64,000 nucleotides of DNA from Acinetobacter sp. WU_MDCI_Axc73 (lineage in GTDB: Bacteria > Pseudomonadota > Gammaproteobacteria > Pseudomonadales > Moraxellaceae), in NCBI RefSeq assembly GCF_025562455.1, contig NZ_JAHPRO010000016.1:1-64000 (forward strand), in the 5' to 3' direction. How positions within the stretch are numbered: the first letter of the stretch is position 1; each line of letters opens with the position of its first letter. This document shows positions 60,075 through 64,000 of the stretch, piece by piece. The notes under the pieces were generated by a model that was given only the letters and a program-made list of their open reading frames with translations, did no database searches and had not been told where the DNA came from. The translations under genes and the position numbers were made by a program.

Positions 60075-61445
60075 ATGGCTATAAAAAAAATACTGCTCAT
60101 GACCAGTTTATGTGGTGTTTCCATTTCGAGTTTTGCACTTGATTTAGTGGAAGCTTATGATCGTGCCAAGAAAAATGATCCTGCGTGGCAGGCGAATGTT
60201 TATCAATTTGAAGCAGATAAACTGAATTTGGGGTTGGCAACGGGTAATTTGTTGCCAACTGTCACATTGACAGGAAATATCACACGTAACCATCAAACCA
60301 CCAAACGTGGAGATTTTGGAGACTTAGGGGGTATAGGAGGTTCGGAAGAATTTTCCAATGCCTTGGTGAGTAATACCTCAACCCAAAAGCAAATTGCCTT
60401 AAATGCACGTCAACCTCTATTTCGTGTTGATGCTTGGGAAGGTTATCAACAGGTCAAGACTTCAGTGTTACTCAGTGAAGTCACTTTAAAACTACAAAAA
60501 CAAGAACATGTATTAAACGTTGCTCAGGCTTATTTTGATGTATTGCGTCAACAATCCTTAACGGCTTCTTATCTACAGGAAGAAAAAGCACTGCTTGAAC
60601 AAATGAATATGATGAATGCCAAACTCAAAGAAGGTTTAGTGGCACGTAGTGATGTCAGCGAGGCGGATGCACAATATCAAAATGCCCGCGCTAATCGGAT
60701 TGGTGGGCAAGTCCAGTTAATGTTGGCTCAAGAAAAACTCAGTCAGTTTATTGGCGCGTATCAAAATGAAAAACTGGCCGTGTTAACGGATGATTTTCAG
60801 TTTCAAAAGCCGTATCCTTCACAAATTGATGCTTGGCTGAGCTTAGCTCAAACACAAAATTTATCGGTTCAACAGGCTCGCTTACAACAGCAATATGCCG
60901 ATGATGGGCGACGTGTGGAAAAAGCTGCAATTTATCCACAGATTGATGCGGTTGCCAGTTATGGTTACACGAAACAAACCCCTGAAACGTTGATTTCAAA
61001 TGATGGAAAGTTTGATCAGATTGGGGTGGAAATGAACTGGAATCTCTTTAATGGTGGTCGCACTCGGAGCTCAATAAAAAAAGCACAAATGGAACTGAGC
61101 AAAGCTCAGTTCCAGCTTGATTCAGCCAAACGGAACGCTGCGGTTGAAGTTAAAAAAGCATTTATGCAAGTACAAACCGATCAAGCCAAATTACAAGCAC
61201 GAAAAGCGGCCATGGATTCTGCCGAGTTGGTCTCTCGTTCATCAAAAGCCAGTTATAACGAAGGTTTGAAAACCATGGTTGATGTACTTTTGGCACAGCG
61301 TAATGCCTTCAATGCCAGACAGGATTATTTGAATGCACAATACGACTATATCTTGAATGTACTCAAATTAAAGGCCTCCGTGGGGCAATTAAATGAAAAT
61401 GATTTAGTCGAGTTAAATCACTGGCTGATCTACAAAACGGACTAA
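60075..61445 (+). CDS. tolC: TolC-family outer membrane efflux protein
   Basis: A 456-residue protein. The signal peptide MAIKKILLMTSLCGVSISSFA precedes two outer-membrane efflux repeats of long helices and short beta hairpins. Landmarks are LVEAYDRAKKNDPAWQ, NARQPLFR and the second-repeat WNLFNGGRTRSSIKKA. It forms the outer channel for tripartite pumps and type I secretion. The start at 60075 is set by the signal peptide; the ribosome site is weak, and an in-frame extension to 60042 exists. It is divergent from thiC. It resembles AbuO of A. baumannii, from memory. Confidence 0.88.
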   Translation: MAIKKILLMTSLCGVSISSFALDLVEAYDRAKKNDPAWQANVYQFEADKLNLGLATGNLLPTVTLTGNITRNHQTTKRGDFGDLGGIGGSEEFSNALVSNTSTQKQIALNARQPLFRVDAWEGYQQVKTSVLLSEVTLKLQKQEHVLNVAQAYFDVLRQQSLTASYLQEEKALLEQMNMMNAKLKEGLVARSDVSEADAQYQNARANRIGGQVQLMLAQEKLSQFIGAYQNEKLAVLTDDFQFQKPYPSQIDAWLSLAQTQNLSVQQARLQQQYADDGRRVEKAAIYPQIDAVASYGYTKQTPETLISNDGKFDQIGVEMNWNLFNGGRTRSSIKKAQMELSKAQFQLDSAKRNAAVEVKKAFMQVQTDQAKLQARKAAMDSAELVSRSSKASYNEGLKTMVDVLLAQRNAFNARQDYLNAQYDYILNVLKLKASVGQLNENDLVELNHWLIYKTD

Positions 61446-61544
61446 ACTAGCTAAAAAATAGTTTTTGTCATAAAACTTTCATCATGGATGTGTTTTAATC
61501 GCAGTCTATCCTGTTCGTTGATGCAATTTGTGTGGGAGGCTCCC

Positions 61545-62267
61545 TTGAGTCCAACTAATCCAGTGTTAAGTCATCATATTTCTTCGCAATTCAATGAAGA
61601 CCTGCAAGACGTCAACACTAAATTTATGACTATGGGGGGCTTGGTTGAACAACAGGTAGCCAATGCAATTCATGCTCTCTTGGATACCGATGTCAACATG
61701 GCACTCGATGTCCAGTTTAAAGATAATACCGTGAATCAACTTGAACGGGATATTGATGAAGGTTTGACTTTAATCTTGGCACGCCGTCATCCTGCTGCTA
61801 TTGATTTGCGTATGGTATTGGCTATGAGTAAAGCCAATACCGATTTGGAACGTATTGGTGATGAAGCAGCTAAAATTGCCCGAATTGCCCAGAATCTGTG
61901 TGAAGAGGGTGGATCACCGCGTGGTTATATGGAAACCCGACACATTGGTAATCAAGTTCGCGTCATGATTCATGATGCATTGGATGCTTTTGCTCGTCTG
62001 GATGCAGAGCAAGCGTTACAGGTGTTACTTGCAGATGCAGATATTGATCGTGAATATCAGTCGGCAACACGTACTTTGATGACGTATATGATCGAAGATC
62101 CACGTCATATTTCCCGTGTGATTAATGTGATGTGGGTATTGCGCTCATTAGAGCGTATTGGTGATCATGCTCGTAATATTGCTGAACAAGTGATTTATAT
62201 TGCTAAAGGTCTGGATGTCCGTCATACCCGAATTGAAGAAATAGAAGAAAAAGTTCATCGTGGATAA
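61545..62267 (+). CDS. phoU: Phosphate signalling protein PhoU
   Basis: A 240-residue protein with two three-helix PhoU repeats, each with a metal-binding acidic motif (DLERIGDEA and SLERIGDHARNIAEQ). It links the Pst transporter to PhoR and represses the Pho regulon. The likely start is the TTG at 61545 with GGGAGG 5 bases upstream (MSPTNPVLSHH). It stands apart from pstSCAB here. It ends in a good terminator. Confidence 0.93.
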   Translation: MSPTNPVLSHHISSQFNEDLQDVNTKFMTMGGLVEQQVANAIHALLDTDVNMALDVQFKDNTVNQLERDIDEGLTLILARRHPAAIDLRMVLAMSKANTDLERIGDEAAKIARIAQNLCEEGGSPRGYMETRHIGNQVRVMIHDALDAFARLDAEQALQVLLADADIDREYQSATRTLMTYMIEDPRHISRVINVMWVLRSLERIGDHARNIAEQVIYIAKGLDVRHTRIEEIEEKVHRG

Positions 62268-62288
62268 AATATTCTAAAGATTTTTCCT

Positions 62289-62322
62289 AAAAAAGACTTT
62301 GATTGATCTCAAGGTCTTTTTT
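62289..62322 (+). terminator. Terminator of phoU
   Basis: AAAAAAGACTTTGA (62289-62302) and TCAAGGTCTTTTTT (62309-62322), a 14-bp stem with one G-T pair, 22 bases after the stop. Confidence 0.88.
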
Positions 62323-62497
62323 ATTGGGCTGTGTGCCGAGAGGACTGCCGACGTTCTTTCGGTGATATTTCATAGCAAATATGGTAATGATTCATCTGCT
62401 TTTTAATGATGATGATACTAATTAATGACGATACTCAATTTCTGGCAGGGAGAAATTGTGCTGGGGATAAAATGAATAAATCACTCAAAAAACACAT

Positions 62498-62582
62498 AAA
62501 AAAATCCCAGATTTCTTGGGGGGAGAAATCTGGGAAGAAAACATCGTAAGGCTGCATTGGGGGATGCTTATTGCCTTGCTAT
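62498..62582 (-). ncRNA. Candidate small RNA with C-rich hairpin loops
   Basis: On the minus strand, TATACT (62594-62589) would start an RNA near 62582. Hairpin 1 has AAGGC/GCCTT (62577-62548) enclosing GCAT-CCCCCA-ATGC. Hairpin 2 is a perfect 12-bp stem, TCCCAGATTTCT with AGAAATCTGGGA and a CCCCCCA loop (62535-62505), followed directly by seven Ts, a textbook terminator. The RNA would be about 85 nt. C-rich loops on hairpins are typical of sRNAs that bind Shine-Dalgarno sequences. The -35 region is poor, so an activator may be needed. It does not match any named sRNA I can recall. Confidence 0.6.
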
Positions 62583-62588
62583 GGAGTC

Positions 62589-62661
62589 AGTATATTAAGA
62601 AAAATTGAAAGAATCATGCAGAATCTTGTGAGGCTATGTAATCTTATATGTCGCTATGTAA
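62589..62661 (-). promoter_or_regulatory. sRNA promoter and upstream direct repeat
   Basis: The -10 box TATACT is at 62589-62594. Two copies of GCTATGTAA (62633-62641 and 62653-62661) lie 51-79 bp upstream of the predicted start, exactly 20 bp apart, which is two helical turns. This spacing suits a dimeric activator. Confidence 0.45.
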
Positions 62662-62668
62662 GAAACGT

Positions 62669-62692
62669 AAAAGTAGTTACGGGACTACTTTT
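62669..62692. terminator. Possible bidirectional terminator
   Basis: AAAAGTAGT (62669-62677) and ACTACTTTT (62684-62692) are perfect arms around TACGGG. It may stop yggX read-through on the minus strand or a plus-strand transcript. Confidence 0.5.
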
Positions 62693-62723
62693 ATTGGTGC
62701 GCGGACTTTATTGTTGTCTTGAA

Positions 62724-62750
62724 GAAAACCAAAGCGATGCTTTCGTTTTC
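62724..62750 (-). terminator. Probable terminator of argH-yggX
   Basis: GAAAACcAAAGC (62724-62735) and GCTTTcGTTTTC (62739-62750) pair over 12 bases with one mismatch and a 3-base loop, about 52 bases beyond the yggX stop. Confidence 0.5.
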
Positions 62751-62773
62751 TCATGACGACTATAGCTCTTCGT

Positions 62774-62801
62774 CTTGCGCAAGGGCAGAGCGTTGCTCTG
62801 C
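62774..62801. repeat. Palindrome cluster just after the yggX stop
   Basis: GCAGAGC-GTT-GCTCTGC (62785-62801) touches the yggX stop codon, and the perfect palindrome CTTGCGCAAG (62774-62783) lies next to it. The combination is GC-rich in an AT-rich intergenic region and resembles a palindromic repeat unit, but I saw no second copy in this window. Confidence 0.45.
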
Positions 62802-63077
62802 TTATCCTTGCTCAGGCTTCCAACCTTCGGCTTTTTCTACACTTTCATCATTGTTGAAAAACTTTTCACGTTGCTCTTCCAGAAACTTTTTAGCTTCTGG
62901 CTCAAACACATTTAAGCGTTTTTCATTAATTAATGTGGTTTGATGCTGTAACCATTCTTGCCAAGCCTGTTTAGAGACATGCTCAAACAACTCCTGACCT
63001 TTAGCTCCAGGAAAAGGAGCGAAGTCTAAACCTTCCATTTCTTTTTGATATTTAATACAAAATACTTGACGGCTCAT
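62802..63077 (-). CDS. yggX: Fe(II) trafficking / oxidative damage protection protein
   Basis: A 91-residue protein of the YggX family, with [24 protein letters not shown] (conserved Cys7), the [23 protein letters not shown] core and a C-terminal helix. It protects iron-sulfur enzymes from oxidative damage and may help iron handling. It lies 9 bases downstream of argH on the same strand. Confidence 0.94.
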   Translation of the reverse strand: MSRQVFCIKYQKEMEGLDFAPFPGAKGQELFEHVSKQAWQEWLQHQTTLINEKRLNVFEPEAKKFLEEQREKFFNNDESVEKAEGWKPEQG

Positions 63078-63086
63078 GAGGTTTCC

Positions 63087-64000
63087 TTAAGCGTAAAGTT
63101 GTTCAAGACGTTTTTCGGCACGTGCAATCGCAGCAGTCACCTGTTTTGGAGAAGTTCCCCCAATATGGTCACGTGCATTCACAGATGCTTCTAGCGTTAA
63201 TGCTTTATCAAATACATCGGCACTAATTAAATCTGAGAATTGCTGAAGTTGTTCGAGCGTTAATTCAGATAAATCTTTATCTTCCTGCACGCCAAGAGCC
63301 ACAGCTTTACCCACAATTTCATGAGCATCACGGAACGCCACACCTTTTTTCACCAGATAATCGGCAAGATCAGTGGCAGTTGAAAAACCACGTAATGCAG
63401 CTTCACGCATAATTTCGATATTTGGAACTAGTGCAGGAATCATGTCTGCAAAAGCCATGAGTGAACCACGGACGGTATCAATTGCATCAAAAAGTGGTTC
63501 TTTGTCTTCCTGATTATCTTTGTTATAAGCCAAAGGTTGACCTTTCATCAGTGTTAACAGGCTGATTAAATCACCAAATACACGACCAGATTTACCACGA
63601 ATTAACTCAGGGACATCTGGATTTTTTTTCTGCGGCATAATCGATGAGCCTGTACAGAAGCGATCTGGAATATTCACAAATTTAAATTGAGCAGACGTCC
63701 ATAAAATCAACTCTTCAGACATGCGCGACAAATGCATCATGATTAAGGCTGCCGCAGCATTAAACTCAATTGCAAAATCACGATCAGAAACAGCATCCAG
63801 TGAATTTTCAGAGACCGCTTCAAAACCTAAAAGCTCAGCAGTATAAGCACGATCAATCGGGTAAGTGGTTCCTGCCAGTGCAGCAGACCCTAATGGCATG
63901 CGGTTAACACGCTTACGACAATCCTGCAAACGCTCTGTATCGCGAATCAACATTTCAAACCAAGCCAATAAATGATGGCCAAAAGTCACAGGTTGTGCAG
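63087..64000 (-). CDS. argH: Argininosuccinate lyase, N-terminus beyond the window
   Basis: A partial gene: the reading frame stays open to the right edge ([16 protein letters not shown]), so the start and about 150 N-terminal residues are outside. The fumarase/aspartase superfamily signature [12 protein letters not shown] carries the catalytic serine loop. The C-terminal lobe with [27 protein letters not shown] is complete. It splits argininosuccinate to arginine and fumarate. The GTG at 63989 is not the real start. Confidence 0.95.
   Translation of the reverse strand, partial: AQPVTFGHHLLAWFEMLIRDTERLQDCRKRVNRMPLGSAALAGTTYPIDRAYTAELLGFEAVSENSLDAVSDRDFAIEFNAAAALIMMHLSRMSEELILWTSAQFKFVNIPDRFCTGSSIMPQKKNPDVPELIRGKSGRVFGDLISLLTLMKGQPLAYNKDNQEDKEPLFDAIDTVRGSLMAFADMIPALVPNIEIMREAALRGFSTATDLADYLVKKGVAFRDAHEIVGKAVALGVQEDKDLSELTLEQLQQFSDLISADVFDKALTLEASVNARDHIGGTSPKQVTAAIARAEKRLEQLYA

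Noticed and set aside
62571..62756. 61-codon plus-strand ORF over the sRNA region
   Set aside because: No ribosome site, no recognisable protein features, and it crosses several palindromes and the direct repeat.

Overview
This 64 kb window is chromosomal DNA from an Acinetobacter species (Moraxellaceae, Gammaproteobacteria). The base composition is AT-rich and the gene order is typical of the genus: a FeoAB cluster next to xerD-dsbC-hom-thrC, gacA-pilS-pilR, an adenine methylase inside the riboflavin genes, an OccAB1-like OprD porin, a stand-alone murD-ftsW pair, and yggX-argH. The proteins read as Acinetobacter-like, including ParC with Ser84/Glu88. I see no phage, insertion sequence, CRISPR array, rRNA or complete tRNA. 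The window is a core-genome segment, and its less ordinary content lies between the genes.

Layout. 1-10.6 kb: an alpha/beta hydrolase behind a Fur-like site, the radical SAM protein YgiQ, a DUF2726 protein behind a structured leader, a RidA-family protein, two MFS transporters, DNA polymerase IV (dinB), a GH25 lysozyme and a LOG-family hydrolase. 10.6-21.5 kb: a TerC/CBS membrane protein, YchJ, a TRIC-like channel, a GNAT acetyltransferase, a niacin transporter (niaP), parC, fadD, a MAPEG protein and ppa. 21.5-28.2 kb: an OprD-family porin, a TorF-type porin, comM, ubiK, glnK and amtB. 28.2-31.8 kb: nrdR-ribD-adenine methylase-riboflavin synthase. 32-36.8 kb: pepA-holC-coiled-coil gene, divergent from lptF-lptG. 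36.9-44.6 kb: gpmI, an S41 protease, pilR/pilS/gacA and pbpG. 44.7-49.3 kb: thrC, hom, dsbC and xerD. 49.4-51.8 kb: feoA-feoB-small Cys-rich protein. 52-56.1 kb: murD-ftsW, gluQ-dksA. 56.3-61.4 kb: cpdA-nudF and thiC with a TPP riboswitch, then a TolC-family protein. 61.5-64 kb: phoU, a noncoding region, yggX and argH, which runs off the right edge.

Most interesting signals. (1) Between phoU and yggX the minus strand carries a compact candidate small RNA of about 85 nt (62498-62582). It has a TATACT -10 box, a hairpin with a CCCCCA loop, and a second hairpin with a CCCCCCA loop that is followed by seven Ts and would be its terminator. A 9-bp direct repeat with exactly 20-bp spacing lies upstream. 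(2) Its first loop is a perfect 9-nt complement of the unusual amtB ribosome binding site. The second loop matches 8 nt of the torF ribosome binding site. (3) amtB and torF, and less perfectly glnK, are each preceded by a sigma-54 -24/-12 promoter. Together these suggest a nitrogen-responsive sigma-54 regulon with a possible C-rich-loop sRNA acting on its mRNAs. The sequence elements are visible; the regulatory link is inference.

Gene starts were chosen from ribosome binding sites where possible. Several genes appear to use TTG (lptF, phoU) or GTG (feoA, hom, pbpG).
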